64,000 nucleotides of DNA from Phoronis australis (Eukaryota > Phoronida > Phoronidae): contig NMRA01000219.1 in assembly GCA_002633005.1 (NCBI GenBank), forward strand, positions 495,037 through 559,036. The letters run 5' to 3'. Made by a program: the position numbers and the translations under genes. This document shows, in pieces, positions 12,255 to 25,672 of the stretch; within the stretch, counting starts at the first letter, position 1; each line of letters starts with the position of its first letter. The notes under the pieces were generated by a model. It had not been told where the DNA came from. It searched no databases and saw only the letters and a program-made list of their open reading frames with translations.

Positions 12255-14139
12255 AACATATCTGGAAATTTCCAGCATTTTCGTGTAATTTTTAAAATAT
12301 TGTATGTCGAGTTTATATACATTTAAATCAGGAAACTATATGAGAATATACATCGTCTAATGTTTGAATTGTCCACTGTTTGTGATAAATTTACACATGA
12401 AGTGTCCAAATGGGAGCCGCATGCTCTTCATTTTTGTCACATACTACGAACCTAAAGATCCTGAAATATGCCACTTGCAGCAATTTTAACACATTGACCC
12501 TATATATTTGAAATTGCACAACGACCAACTAAACTCACGCAGCGAATCTGGGACCCGTTTTGTCGAAGAGCTAAATATTGCTACGGACCTAAATGTGATT
12601 GTCGTCGGTTCACAGTCAAGCTGAAAGCTCACCTTCATAAACATTTTACAAAAATAAATCGTTTTTTAACGATTCTTTTCGAAAGACCGAGTTATTGTAT
12701 CATCGATCAATCCACGCCGTTGGACGCAGAACACAGTTAAGTGAGCACTTGAAGGCAATGAGCAGAGTTTATATAGATGTTCATGTCCCATGCAGCGCCA
12801 CCTTAGAAAAACACTATTTTGGTTCATGATTTTGCGTGAAGCACTTTGTTTTATATTTAATGCGGTTGGTTAGTGTTGCTAATGACACGTGATAACAACG
12901 TGAACTGAACGCAGTTCACTGATTACTTCACCATGAAGTTAACGGCCTCTACTGATACTTAGAAGTCTGCGACTTAGGCTTGATATAAATATGCCACCGT
13001 GGTACTTTAAGAACACACCTCTATCTCATTGTTCTATTTCCACTAACTTCCATCACATGCCAGTGGATAAATTTAGGGACAGGTTAATTCTCGCAGACTA
13101 TCTTCAGGCATTTTTTCATCTTAGAGGACCCGAAATTTTTGATAAATTCTGGTTCCTGTACTAAAGCATGAATTGAAGATCCAAACAATGGTTCAAAGGC
13201 TGATCCAAGTCCATAAATCTTTTTTTTTTTTTGATAAGGGTGTTCGGTACAGTTTTAATTCATAGTTTAAATTACTTTAAACTTTCTTTTGTATTTCAGT
13301 CTTTGTCGACCACAAATTAGCAAAAAGTGTGGTGTCCGTTACAGCGGACAAAATAAAAGCACATCTGACAAAAATATGGAATTTATGTGGGTTTCTGAAA
13401 ATTCGCCTCTAATTCAATTAATGATTCAAATCTTTTTGAAAACAGATCATTTTCATTGAACGATGTCAGTTTTATGTTTTACGGATTTCTTTATATTTTG
13501 CGATTTACCGATTTTCTTACGTCGTTGTAAGTAAACGTTTTCTTTCTGGATTTTGAGTTCCTCAAATTTTAACGTTTTTGATTCTACAGAAAAAGGTAAA
13601 CCATTAATTCTTTTTCTTTTTTGTTTTATATTGATGGCCATCTTGTTTTCCTTGAAATAAAAAATTAGGGAGTCACCGACTTCTTATTAGAACGATTTTA
13701 GCTAACACAGTGTCATGTAAGAATTTGAACAGTTTCAAGATAAAGATTATCTCTCGCATTTCACTTGATGGCAGTTATGTTATGATAGAATTCTGAATAT
13801 CAGCTAAGTAGATGTGAACATTCTCAGACAACAAGTTTCTTCTAGATTCAAAATTGATTGATGGTTGCACTTGGGTTTGCCTATTACTTAGTGTGACGTC
13901 ACTGTGAAATTTGAGGTCGCGCTCTATTATCAAAGCTCCAAAGTAACAAAAACTCAACACAAAATCAACATTTTAGAATTTAATAAATATAATATTTTAT
14001 TTGAAATGGAAAATCATACTAATGTTCTAAGTTGTCGTTGTCGTAAACCAACTACTGCTTTACCGCATTTGGCAAACTGGCTCGAACCTGCATTTAAAAG
14101 AACATTTACTGAAGTATTAACTGGGTAGAGTTTAGTAAC

Positions 14140-14271
14140 GATAGGACCTACGCTAGGGCTTCGCTAACATCTAGCCAAAATCACGTGTTCTCATTGAAAA
14201 TACACGACAATATCTCTCGTAATCTTGCGAAGTCTTGCTTTTTAGCGAGGATCTAGCGTTGCTGAACTCGG
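14140..14271 (-). repeat. Short interspersed repeat, copy 1
   Basis: On the minus strand this runs through CGCTAAAAAGCAAGACTTCG, AGATATTGTCGTGTATTTT and GAGAACACGTGA, and matches 51555-51687 (plus strand) over about 130 bp with scattered substitutions. More diverged relatives sharing CGCGAGAT...CACGTGATC blocks occur near 11520, 14900, 31050, 38760 and 50070. It looks like a family of short non-autonomous repeats. Its type is not recognised. Confidence 0.7.
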
Positions 14272-17200
14272 AGCTTTTTTGAACGCGTTCAGATAGTTCT
14301 TCCCCAGTCCAGGTGACTCGACAGGAAACAAAGCGCCGGGACAGCACGAGCGAACCAATTTGAACAGCGCCACAGCCGGGGTCAGAATCCACGAACTTTG
14401 CTGTCCTCAGTTACTTGAATTTATATTTTGCTTTTGTCTGTGAGTACATTGCTTTTTTATAAAACCGCACTTCTCACCAAGGACAACGCACTCTCGCGAC
14501 AATATCGAAAAATTAATAGGGGTCTCAGGAGTAACCTGGTCCACGAATATTGTTAGAGAATGCGAGAACGCGCGCGCACAGCTTTTGGACGTTTTTGTAA
14601 CAGGGTCAAAGTTCATGATTCGTTTCGATGTATAACACACAAAAAATGATTGAATGTGAATTTTAGCTCTGGTCCAGTAATTTTAATAATGAGACAGAAA
14701 ATTGACTCTTGTATCCAAAGATGCGTTCAAACCAATTGCTAGCTTTTTAGCACTAGTCAATGACTCAGTTACCACATAACCTTGAAAACTAAAGAAAAAT
14801 CGGAGTTCCAGTCTTCGCAGTTTGAGCTTGAGACAGAATATTCTTATTTTCAACAGGCAACACGTCTACCCCCATAGAACACCAACTGGGTGTTACCTGG
14901 TTGCGTTCCGTAGACGCAAGAAACTCGCGAAAAGCAAAATCAAGCATGTCTTCGGGAGATATTGCCAAGTGTTTGAATCCCGTGTTCACAGGCGGATTGT
15001 CGTGAGTATGTAGCGGTTACTGTATTACTATTAGTTTTTAAACAGGGAGTGAATGTGTTTGAATGTAACGAACATCTCCACTGGGAACCACCGTCAAATA
15101 CACTTTAGACCCCGGCGTCTGACGTTTCCATGTGTTAACGGGATCCATATCCATTTTTACGTAAGTTGTCCTTTTTAATGAATCCACTGGCTAATATTTA
15201 TTGTTCGTTTCCGCTACACCGTGATTCTCTCCCAGGAAATAATTCCAAAAACTTGTCGCAATATCAATGAAATGATAATAAATCGTTAATGAGGTTTCCC
15301 TACCTAAATGTTATTCTTGACTAATAAGACAGTCGATAAACCGAATGTGCTTGCACAAGCTTATGCAGGGCTTAAGCCTAATTCGTAATTACATTTAGTT
15401 CCAAAGCAATCAAACGTCGCCATGAGACGAAGGATCGATACCACGTGTTCAATTCCGGTTACGGACAACCAAAGCCCGGCATTGAAATAGACCTGGATGC
15501 TGGAACGTCGGGATGTGCTTTTAAATACGCACTTTATTCGAATCGATCAGTGTAGTTGTGTATAAGTCTACATTGTGTAAATTTGGGTTCTGCATTTACA
15601 CTGTTGAGATACGACGAGTGTCTAAGCAAACTGGAGATTGATCAAGGATTGCCGGATGTTTGTAAGTGAAACTTGCTTGTTTTCGTAATACAAAAAGTTA
15701 GTTTGTCGTTCAGCAAACGAGCGCGCGATCGCTTACTTGTACGTCAAAGTATCCGAAATTTCAATTTACATTCATTGGGGCTAAACTACTCTGTAAACAA
15801 ACCGTATAGACACTTATTCTCAAAAATTTACAAAACGCGCCGAACAGCCCGAAATCACTCGAATTGAGAAGTTTACTAAATTCTATTGCCGTGCTAGATT
15901 TTGCAATATAGGAGTGCGGTAATTTGTATAGGCTCTACAGCCGTGTTAAGACCCTGCTTGGCAATTTTGTGACCCCCATATCGTTATATTTTCGCGCGTA
16001 ATATGCCCAAGTTAGGAGACAAAAATTTTACGAAATCTAGACGTTCTGGATCGTTTCATATCCTATGTATTACCATGAAAATTGTTTCTTGTAATTTTGA
16101 TATCTGTCAGAAATGATCCTCCTTACATTGTTATGCCTCCATGATGGTTTCGATTTGTATTATTCATAAGGTGAAATAAACAGTTAAAAATAAAAAAGAA
16201 TCACGGCGAAGGTCCACTTAAAGCCAGCAATGCGAGAAATGCTGTCCGGACTTTGACATGAAATAAAATTGCTCATCACGGTTATTTATAACCACCATGG
16301 TGGTTAAGGAGCCAAAGGAGTAAATGAGATGATATTGTACTAAAACAGCGTGGAATTGGAGAGGGGGTCATTTTATTTGTTTTCGTTTGAGGATAGATCT
16401 AGAATTGAACTGAACATAAGTCAAATGAATAATACTTCCGAAAATTTCAAAATAGTTCCAGATACATCAAATTCAATGGGAGATCGAGCTTCACCAGATG
16501 GCGCTTGTGACGCAGATTCCACCTGTATAAATGCATGCATTCAGGTAGTTATGCGAGAGACCTTTGCTGGAGACGACTTCTATTGATTTCAGTCTTCATC
16601 GACCATTCTCAGGCCTTTTGATTTTCCCCACAGATTTGAGAGAGTGACTCAATTTACAGGACAGTTTACGATCTACGATTGACGGGTGAGTTTCTCGTAC
16701 TTTTTATTTCCCTCTCACAACGAAAATATCGGCACTCAATGGGGATTCTGAAAATGTTTACCTTTATGTGGAAAACGGCGAATAGTTAAACCGTTGTTTT
16801 GTGAAACGAGAAAGGGCCTCAAGGAGGTTGACAATCGCCTTAAACTCTACATACAGGTAAAAACAAATAAGTTATATTCGATCAAAACAGCCTTTTAGAC
16901 TACTTATTGTCTTCAAGAGTGACTTCGAAAATATGTTTATGGAAATGATTGACTGTATAATAACCCAACCCTCATTCCCTTCCTCTTTGCTGTTTTGACG
17001 CATTATTCTTTTTGTCAATTATTATTTACTTAGTGACATTTCTTACACAGTCTCAACATGTGTAGACGTAATGCTACCATTATTGGTCTGATCGCGTTTA
17101 TTGCATGTAAAAAATCATGTAATTTAAATAACACAAACGCTAAATTGTCTCCTACGCACATAGTTTCGTATATTTCATTGAGCGTTTGCTCGCTGTGCTT

Positions 17201-17689
17201 CGATTAAAGAAAAGTAAATTGGACATCAGAAGAATAGGGAGATCCATTGTTTGCTGTAAAGGCGAAATTCCATACTTTAATTGCGCCTTTCACTTACAAA
17301 ATCAATTCCTTTTTGTGCGACACGCATGAATGGATAAATCAATTGCAGTTTTCTCGAATGGTCTCCAACTGGGTATTAAACATACGACGGCTAATGTAAC
17401 AATTATTATATTTTCCGTTGAGATTGGTGACAACTTTAACTACATTGGTAATAATTATTACATTGTGTTCAAAATCACTCGCGAATTCAGATTTCCACAT
17501 TATGTGGTAGACACAAATGTAAGGATTGTGACATTTGCGTTTCAAAAAGACAAATCGATCGTAAAATACATTGCATTTGCTAAAAAGCTGAGCAAAACTT
17601 ATTGTCGAAAATTCTTTATTTCTGATTGTAGTCAAGCGTTCTCTTTGGCCAGTCCTCAAGTGCCAATTTACCTTTCACAATTTATCCGT

Positions 17690-17756
17690 GTATGCGTGCG
17701 GGCGTGTGCGTGTGCAAGTGTGCGTTCGTGCGAGTGTGCGTGTGCGTGCGCTTGTT
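17690..17756. repeat. GTGCG/GTGT simple repeat
   Basis: Imperfect purine-pyrimidine alternation (GTGTGCG, GTGCGTGCG) with potential to form Z-DNA. It lies directly before the hairpin at 17773. Confidence 0.7.
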
Positions 17757-17772
17757 TGTATATATTATTGGT

Positions 17773-17826
17773 GGAATTACCAGAGATTATTGAAATTATG
17801 TAATTTCAATAATCTCTGGTAATTCC
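17773..17826. repeat. Perfect 26-bp-arm hairpin
   Basis: GGAATTACCAGAG... (17773-17798) and its exact inverse complement (17801-17826) are separated by TG only. Beyond a two-base mismatch the pairing continues for about eight more bases into TATTATTG on both sides. It could be a tiny palindromic MITE or a small-RNA-like hairpin. No further evidence for either is present. Confidence 0.85.
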
Positions 17827-18121
17827 GACAATAATACAAAGTGCATTCATCTAAGCTTTGACATTCAAAAACAGGAGTAAAAATTTTGGGATATTACTCA
17901 TCTCCTTATCTCTTTATTTCACGATCGTATTGAAAACATTTATGGCAATTTGAACTAGGAAAAGAAATTGTATGTCAGGGGACAATCTATCCTCGCTAGC
18001 AACAACATGACGTTGCATCTCAGTCATCAAAAAACGTTCCACGTGTGTTCGGTGCATCTTTTCTGAGCAGGCAGTAGAGTCCTCACACTAAAGGTTTGAT
18101 TCCAACAATCTGTGACTATTT

Positions 18122-18172
18122 AGCAGTAGTAGTAGTAGTAGTAGTAATAGTTGTAATAGTACTAGTAATAGT

Positions 18173-18261
<89 letters not shown>

Positions 18262-18265
18262 CAGT
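18122..18265. repeat. AGT/CAG trinucleotide repeat
   Basis: An AGT-rich segment passes into a long CAG run (about 18174-18252) interrupted once by GAA, then returns to AGT. It produces poly-Leu, poly-Ala or poly-Val frames depending on strand and frame. None is part of a recognisable gene. Confidence 0.9.
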
Positions 18266-19298
18266 AGTTGTTGTCTCAAACTGGAAGGCTAAAGCAAACT
18301 CTAACATATCTACTATTTTGTGTTTTCATTGATTTAAATCAATATTTTAACCTATTCCTAGCCTTCCTGTAGGTGTCGCATTAACCGCATTTCTACCGGC
18401 AAGCAACAAAATATTATAAAACATGCTATGAAATCTCGTCACAAGCATAGTTGAATTAAAATTTCTCGATAAATTATGTACTTCCATGATAATTTACTCG
18501 TAATTGTGAATATTTCCTTTTTTAGTAGTTTTATGACAGCTTGAAATTTACTATCACACTGAGATTGGATTCTACGGGAAAATGATCTGTGAAATACGTG
18601 ACAGTGGAGATTCATTTACAACTATATAGTCAGCCACACTACACTCATTGGTTTCCACTAGTGCGAAATGACCGATGCCCTCATTGTCTTCACGACCATT
18701 AATCTAGATACAATACCTCAGTACCATAATCATTAAAAAGACTGTTCTTTGACATCCGAGGTGTAGTAAAGCCATCAATAATCATATTCCAGTTTCAAAA
18801 GTAACTCTACCCTACGCGAACCTGTTGTTAAGTTCTGCCATCAAACTCCGACGTAATTATGTTGAAGGAAAATGTTTTTCTATAATGTCACGAGATCGGC
18901 CGGTTTATTCAAACTGGCAGCAAAAAATTCCTTGCCGACAAAAATGAATTGAGTGGTCACCTGCGATTGATAGGAAGCGGTGGAAATTTTTATAGGTTAA
19001 TAACTTTAAGTGTTGAAACCGAAACTCTGTCAGTCACGCCCACCATAGTGAGTGCAGCGAAGTCCTACGGGGTGCCTTGGTGTTAGGAAAAACGTGTCTC
19101 GACGAAGTCACGTTTCCCGTAGCCACATGCGCTACCACCCACATATGTTCTACACGTTTTAGTTCAATTCACTATAGAAACTAATCGGTAAATTTGTGAA
19201 GCGTTGTGAAAGCGAATTCTCCTTTACTTTAAGTCTTCGTTTCTTCAGACGTGGAATCTGTTGCATGTTATCCCAGTTTGTTCTCCGTATATCGTTCA

Positions 19299-19515
19299 TC
19301 CTTGCGTGTAGTAAAACTATTTTACGTGAACATTAGCAATCAATGTTTATGGGAANCCCGTTTACCATCAACAATCCCAGTAGCCTTTGCGCACCCTAAT
19401 TTCCGGACATGCGCAATCGTTAAATCGATTCGGTTGCAACTCCGCTATTGTAAGGGCCCTTGCGTGTAGTAAAACTATTTTACGTGAACATTAGCAATCA
19501 ATGTTTATGGGAAAA
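19299..19515. repeat. Short duplicated flank at a single N
   Basis: CTTGCGTGTAGTAAAACTA and the following sequence to TGTTTATGGGAA occur at 19299-19355 and again at about 19459-19515. The first copy ends at the N at 19356. This is the same signature as the other single-N junctions in the window and is probably an assembly artefact. Confidence 0.65.
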
Positions 19516-21119
19516 GATGGTGAACTGGCTCATGGTCCTGAGCCAGGATTGGCTGGAATGAACAGCTTGATTGACATCTGATCTCGGTATTGAAGGCATT
19601 TTGGCGCCCTATTATTTTCTTAAGGCCACCGGTCCATTACACCAAGTGCAAACCGCAATACATAACTGCCAAAGCATTGTAATTGAGCAAATGCGCAAAA
19701 TAATAACGCTCATTACAATACAATACTCCTCAGTTTGCAAAATCATATGTTTGGATTAATCGATGTGCGCCAACAACGGTAGTACACGTATTATGGTTGC
19801 TTAGTTATATTCGTTTTAAATTTTTAACATCTTAAATTTAATTGACTGGGCTCTAAAATGACAAAATGACGACACTGTAAGCAATTTATATGTACAATGG
19901 ATTTCTCGCGCAAACCATATTTTGGAATAAATCGAGGTATTTGGGAAATCCGGTCTCACATTGGGTCTTGGGAATGATCTCCATCGCATATAATTCCATT
20001 CAACCTTTAACAAACCACCTACAGTTTGCCTTAGCGAATAATACCGTCCCCGCGGATACTGGTTTTTGTAATTATGAAAATTACGCAAAAGCGCAGAGGA
20101 CTGAGATATGTACTTTTAGTTCCTCGGCACACAAGAACACACGTATAGTTCATTGACTTTCTGAGAATGCCTTAGTCGCCGACTGTTTCTTATCTGTGAC
20201 TCCAAGCCTCGACGTTTCAAAGTAATATCAACTCGCCAAATGGGACCCAGCAAAATTCCCAGGTCGCCAAACGGAAACTGAAGTGACCTAAACAAGGAAA
20301 CCATGCGCAAGAGTTTGCTAAAGTCCTGTCCCCTAATTTTGGATTTCGCCCTGTTTATCCGACTAAAAACAAAAATAGAATCGGGCCTTTTACTCTAATA
20401 AAATCGGCCTCCTAATATCCCTTACAGTTATAGGATTCTATTTATCGACAAGAACATCCAAATCATCAGCTACTCACGAAAACGCTTCAGAGTTTACTGG
20501 GGTTGGCCAATCCTAAAATTGTGAACTCGTGGCTAGTGGGACTCGTTCTTATTCCATGCGCGCACCCAGCCTAAAATAAAAGGGGGCTCGAATTTTTCAA
20601 TATGCGGACCTTTTACTGAAAGACATCAACGAGGACTAAAAAATGGAGCCCACTGGGTTCAGGCCCACGAATTGTGCATTTGTGCATCCGCGCCGACTTC
20701 CCCTGGATTTAGTGGACTTTTGTCTCGTTTACCCAGACTTTTTGTTTCACTAAGGCGAACCTTTTTACCCAGGCTCGTTCTAGCCCCTCGAGCCCCCCCC
20801 CCCCCTGGGTGCGCCCATGTATACGTTATTTATGGAAATTTCTGTCTTGAAAATTTAAATAAGATAATTTGGTACAAAGTTATGTGTAAATAAAGATGTC
20901 CAGGTTGCACCATGAAGGGGTATCACAAGATTGAAAAGTCTGAAAAATGAAAAGTGTTTTGAAGGCCATTTTGGTTAAGTATAAGTCTTCCAGCATTGTT
21001 CTATAGTTTATGAAGATTTTCACAGTTTCCCCTTAAGACAGTCAGGGATAGGAAAGTAGCCCCGTTTATGTAGTCCCTGACTTCACAAATGTCGAGTACG
21101 CTGAAAAACCTTTTTACAC

Positions 21120-21720
21120 CCATTTACAACGACTGTCCGTCCCACGATAAACTCTAATCAATTTTCTCACCCACTGGCAAATCTTTGATGTAATTGTCAG
21201 CGTTAGTCACCTGGGTGCCGCTCAATTGAAGATGACAGTCAGACAGTTATAACCTTGGTTTTGCCAACATTCAACGTCAGCTTAATTGTTTTCTACCAGC
21301 CTTATAAATACACCATTCCTTTCTTCGGTCACGGTAGGTGTCGTTGACTTCTTTGGTCGTTTTGGCAGAAAAGAAGATGGCTCTGTCTTCTTCGTACAAA
21401 CTAATTCTACAGTTTCATTGAGCAAAGCAAATCATTTACATGCAAAACAACAACGGGGCAAATATCGACCCCTGAGGAAAACCATGTCGCTCTGTCCATC
21501 ATCGTAACTTGACTACGATTACGTGAATAATCAGTAAACTAGTCGAGTTCGGCACCGCACACGTCACAGTGCAGTGTAATCTATTGTGGTCTATAGTGTC
21601 AAAAGCTTTTTTGACCACGTTGAGAAAAATAACACCAGTAAGTTTGTAACAGTTCATGTTGTCCTGAAAGTAGTCAGCTGTATCAAGAAGAAAAGTCATT
21701 ATACATGGGAGGCGCACCAT
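21120..21720 (-). pseudogene. Degenerate LINE reverse transcriptase fragment
   Basis: Reading the minus strand from about 21660 downward, successive RT motifs of Jockey/CR1-type non-LTR elements appear in shifting frames. They are VVKKAFDTIDHNRL (the usual DxxKAFDxVDH block), GFPQGSIFAPLLF (GxPQGSxLGPLLF), YEEDRAIFFSAKTTK (a mutated YADDT catalytic box) and KLTLNVGKTKVI. Stops and frameshifts interrupt them, and the catalytic ADD has become EED, so the copy is dead. The element's ends were not found. Confidence 0.75.
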
Positions 21721-24037
21721 AGGGGGCTGGGGACTATAGCTCCCACTTTTTTCAGTGCTGCGCTGCCCGTGTTAATTATAGAGTCTACGGAGCGGAGAAG
21801 TCCAAATGTTCGCCACATAAAATGTTGGTGGATTATGTGTGCGCTCCTCATTCTAAAGTTTACATAACAGCAGGAATCACTGAGAGGTAATGATAGTTGT
21901 TTGCAAGATAGTTTTCGCACTCATTAAAAGAGGCGTCACTTTTTCCTTTTTCCAAGCGTCTGGTACGGACATTAAATAACAAAAAAAAATCCGCTGAAGT
22001 AGAAAAGGTGACGAAAAACAACTAGCTACTTGCAAATATTAGTTTAGTGTAAACCTTCTTCAAAATTTAAAAAAGCAATTCTCAGATTTCTCAATGGAAC
22101 ACAGTGAAAATTGCACTCTCTCTTCACAAATACTTCAAGTATTTTGACCTCACAGAAGAACTAAGCAACATTGCATTAATTAGCCAACCATTGAGCAAAT
22201 AAAATTGATATTTAGATAGTACTCAGTCGAACGAATAATAAGCATTTAAACCAAACAAATCAAAGGAGGTAAGAATGTTACTCTTTGAACTAAGCTCTTC
22301 TGAATGTTGATCGGCCTGAAATTGGGAGTGTCGTAGGATGATATAAAGCTCTCTTCGAAGCTTACTTACAAACTAAACGTTTTCAGTTTCAGCTAATCAA
22401 GCCTGTGTGCATATTTGACGTGTACGGCTACCAGCGATGTCTTCTAACACGCAACATAAATTTCGAAAGAGAAAAGGGTACAAGAGGTGTTCACATGCTG
22501 CCCGGTCAGAAGGCAAAAAAATCTCATTTAAATTCTAGTCAAACGTCTGGTCCACATTCTTATCATCCGCCTCAAAAATTACAGGGCCGATTTGTTTACT
22601 TACGGGAAAATGCCCACACTCCGATCCCGTAATTTGTGGTTTGTGTCTGTTCGCCCATGGTGAACGCACTAGATAGCCCAGAATATTGGCATTTCCAAAT
22701 GAACAATGCTATGCTCATTACTCGTAATTCGGCGAATATGATGACTCTGTGAAGGCTTAGTTTAAAGCGCCATTATTGGCTGGGAATTGAGTTAGAAACT
22801 ATCTCGTCGAATCCAAACGCTCTGTTGGCTAAGCTAAACCCCACAGCATTTTAAGCGTATTTAACTGATTTCATCGAATATCTGACAGACACTGGCGAGA
22901 ACTGGCGATTTGTAATTAAGTCACAAAAACACAACAGTTCATGTTTTATAGCCCTGGTAAATGTTAATTACGTCGGAAAGAATTTCTCATTCAACAATAA
23001 ACCCCAAACTTTTTTTTCGGCCTTAAAGTCGATAATGTCCCTAAAGTAAGAGTCGGATCCTCCTCATAAAACTTCCACATCTGAACACGGTATTCATATT
23101 TTGGTTCTCACCTTAAACAAGGAGACGACTTTCATTATAGGCAAGATGCCCAAGACCGTAGGAAGCGGGGGCCGAGGAGCACGTTCCCCCAATTATTTGT
23201 AGGCGCCAGGTTAAAACCATGTTGACCAGCATAGGTGTGGAGCCGGGGCACGGGGCACAGCGAGAACAAGCGAAACACAAGATGGAGAAGAGAAAAATTT
23301 TCAGAAAACGTTTGCTGCTACAGTGACCATTTAGGGCCTCTGGTCTGGGCATTTTTGTTTGATGGTCTATTTTCTACACCAGATTCTGGAGCCATTAAAA
23401 ACTTAGTCTTATTAATCATACTTAACCCGAAAAGTACTTCCTCTTTTCAAGAACAAATTGGTTGTGATTTTTCAATTCAAGAAGACACCGCATTTCTCCA
23501 TTTACCCCCCCTACGGCAAAGGTAAATAGTCATCTGTCACTCTCTTTCTTCCGTTTTTTTGAAATTGTATACCGCTTGATATAAATTGAGAACCTGACCG
23601 ATAGGGGTCCTGGTGATATCAACTGCTGTTCATTTCAAGTTTTTGAAGTTATATGATCCTTTCCAATTTAGGAGTTCGGCCCTTAGATGGAGTCGTTAAT
23701 GGCATTCACGGCCATTCTTTTCTTGTTGTCTATTGACGTCATTCCTTGGAATCGATGGTATCTCTTTCTATTTTTTTGTGAAATCGCACATGTTAAAGTG
23801 TACACAACATGTCTCTAGTACCTCAAAATAAATTTTATTATTATATCTTACTTGATTTCAGTGCCTTTAGTGCACAGCTCATAAAGAAACACGCAAAAAT
23901 TGAAAAAAATAATAATTATGTACAACGTCATGGGTTGAACCCAAGTCGTTCGCCATACCGTTCGGATCAGAGACAAAGTGTATAGAGTGAAGAGAATGCA
24001 AAGTAAATTTAGCGTCGAGAAGGTTCGTAGAGGGATC

Positions 24038-24252
24038 AAAAGATGTGTTTCCGGAGGCTGCAGCAACAGCAGCCAGGCGGAAAACGTCTCGGTGTTCCGA
24101 AGGACACCAAAGTTGCGCAGAAGTGGCATGACTTCGTGCGCCGAACGAGAGTGTGGGACGTCATCGTGGACCAAGCGATTCGGTCCGGGGCCACTCTGTG
24201 TTCTGCCCAATTTGAGGACTCGTGTTTCGACTCCAGTCACAGGAGACGATGA
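24038..24252 (+). pseudogene. THAP zinc-finger domain, frameshifted
   Basis: In the first frame KRCVSGGCSNSS supplies the C-x4-C start of a THAP finger. After about NVSVF the reading must switch frame to continue PKDTKVAQKWHDFVRR and LCSAQFEDSCFD, the AVPTIF-like central and C-terminal THAP blocks. The second zinc pair, normally C-x2-H in CSAHF, reads CSAQF, so one ligand is lost as well. An AATAAA follows at 24263. THAP domains bind DNA sequence-specifically. This copy should not fold properly. A two-frame join with an unseen intron is unlikely given the length. Confidence 0.6.
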
Positions 24253-24281
24253 AGGCCTGGTTCAATAAAGGACAATATTTA

Positions 24282-24560
24282 TCATTCAGAAACATCAGCT
24301 CTTAATTCAGGATCGTCTGTTGGATGACTGGGTTGACTCGCCGAGCCCGAGCGGGGCCGCTTCTCTCGCGGGAGGATCCAGTTCACAAGGCTCAAAGTAG
24401 AAAAGTACGCAGCCGGAAGCACATTAAACTTGTTTTCGCTTTCGTGCAACCCCATTTCCTCATCCTGGCCACCATTCTCATACGTTTCTTCATAGTATTC
24501 GTTCAATTCGTGCTCATAATCGTCGTCACTTTCAAATTCCCTGGTCTCCGCTATTGTTCA
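24282..24560 (-). other. Acidic open frame antisense to the THAP remnant
   Basis: An open frame on the minus strand is rich in Asp, Glu and Tyr (for example EFESDDDYEHELNEYYEET) and ends shortly after LVNWILPREKRPRSG. It has no ATG of its own in the visible stretch and no recognised domain. It may be a remnant of a second transposon gene or of a 3' exon of one. It lies inside the TIR pair. Confidence 0.3.
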
Positions 24561-25287
24561 ATGCTAGTCACTGATCTCTTGTGTTCAACCCATGACGTCA
24601 CATGGCGGGAAATGTGAAAATTGGCAAAATTGAAAGAAAAATCAAAATTTTGAGCTAATTACACAAAATAAACATGGGTTTAGCCAAATTTTACGTCATA
24701 CATTTAGTCTGTGGCCACCGGTAATTCAAAATGTGCAAAAATCCATGGTGTGTACTGTTTAAAAAGGTCACATTTTAGATGGTTACCCGGTGATGAAATT
24801 AACCTTCACACTTTTCAAGCCTTTCATAACAAGGTGTTCGTTTCAGATGAGGTCCTCACTTGCAGATGCGGTCAGGGGCAACTGCTCTTTTGCCACCTTT
24901 AAATCCGGCACTGCCAACTACTCATAAGGACAAGTAGATAAAATTTCGAATTTCTCGAAAGATTACAGAACATGCCAAGCCCAGCAGCATCACAAAATGT
25001 GGCCCAAGCGAAAAGTGTGAGATTGTATTAAAGAAAAAACAATTATTTAATCGACCACCATCAAAAGGATGGAAATTTCAAGAACTTCAAGACCACACGT
25101 TGTGAATCAAAAAAATCTATTAATAAAAAATATTCTCGATGGTTTCATAGCGATGAAATATTGACACCTCTTTCCAACGAATTCCAAATAGAATTTCTTT
25201 TGATGACCGTTATTAGGAAAAAAGTGTCGGTGTAGAGGTGGTTATTCGTAAGCGACTCACACATGTCGAACATACTGTGGAGTTAGA

Positions 25288-25672
25288 TTGTTACATCTCT
25301 AACAGTGTGTGTACATTGTTACATCTATAACAGTGTGTGTACATTGTTACATCTATAACAGTGTGTGTACATTGTTACATCTATAACAGTGTGTGTACAT
25401 TGTTACATCTCTAACAGTGTGTGTACATTGTTACATCTCTAACAGTGTGTGTACATTGTTACATCTCTAACAGTGTGTGTACATTGTTACATCTCTAACA
25501 GTGTGTGTACATTGTTACATCTATAACAGTGTGTGTACATTGGTACATCTCTAACAGTGTGTGTACATTGTTACATCTCTAACAGTGTGTGTACATTGTT
25601 ACATCTATAACAGTGTGTGTACATTGTTACATCTCAAACAGTGTGTGTACATTGTTACACCCCTAACAGTTT
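25288..25672. repeat. 28-bp minisatellite, about 14 copies
   Basis: The unit ACATTGTTACATCTCTAACA followed by GTGTGTGT repeats with an exact 28-bp spacing (the TTACATC core recurs from 25291 to 25655). Variants are CTATAACA versus CTCTAACA. There are no spacers between units, so it is not a CRISPR-like array. Confidence 0.93.

Larger units (their letters stand above)
23925..24598. mobile_element. Small THAP-domain DNA transposon remnant with perfect TIRs
   Basis: ACGTCATGGGTTGAAC (23925-23940) recurs as its exact inverse complement at 24583-24598. Pairing continues inward to CAAG after one mismatch. Between them lie a broken THAP zinc-finger frame on the plus strand and an acidic frame on the minus strand, arranged convergently. 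THAP domains are typical of P-element, Kolobok and ISL2EU-type transposases. With 674 bp and no DDE domain the copy is non-autonomous. No clear target duplication was found, so the superfamily stays open. Confidence 0.6.

Noticed and set aside
13904-14128. 74-codon plus-strand open frame
   Set aside because: Codon usage is AT-driven, no domain is recognised, and it abuts a dispersed repeat.
16350-16586. Possible coding exon with a CATTCAG/GTAGTT donor
   Set aside because: No acceptor-linked partner, no recognised domain and no in-phase neighbour could be found.
17330-17803. 157-codon plus-strand open frame
   Set aside because: An open frame on each strand over the same bases, low-complexity Cys/Ala/Arg end from the GTGCG repeat, no family match.
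18088-18332. Poly-Leu / poly-Ala / poly-Val frames
   Set aside because: They are products of the AGT/CAG trinucleotide repeat, open in several frames on both strands.
25288-25672. CRISPR-like array of 28-bp repeats
   Set aside because: Units follow each other without spacers and the genome is eukaryotic. It is a minisatellite.
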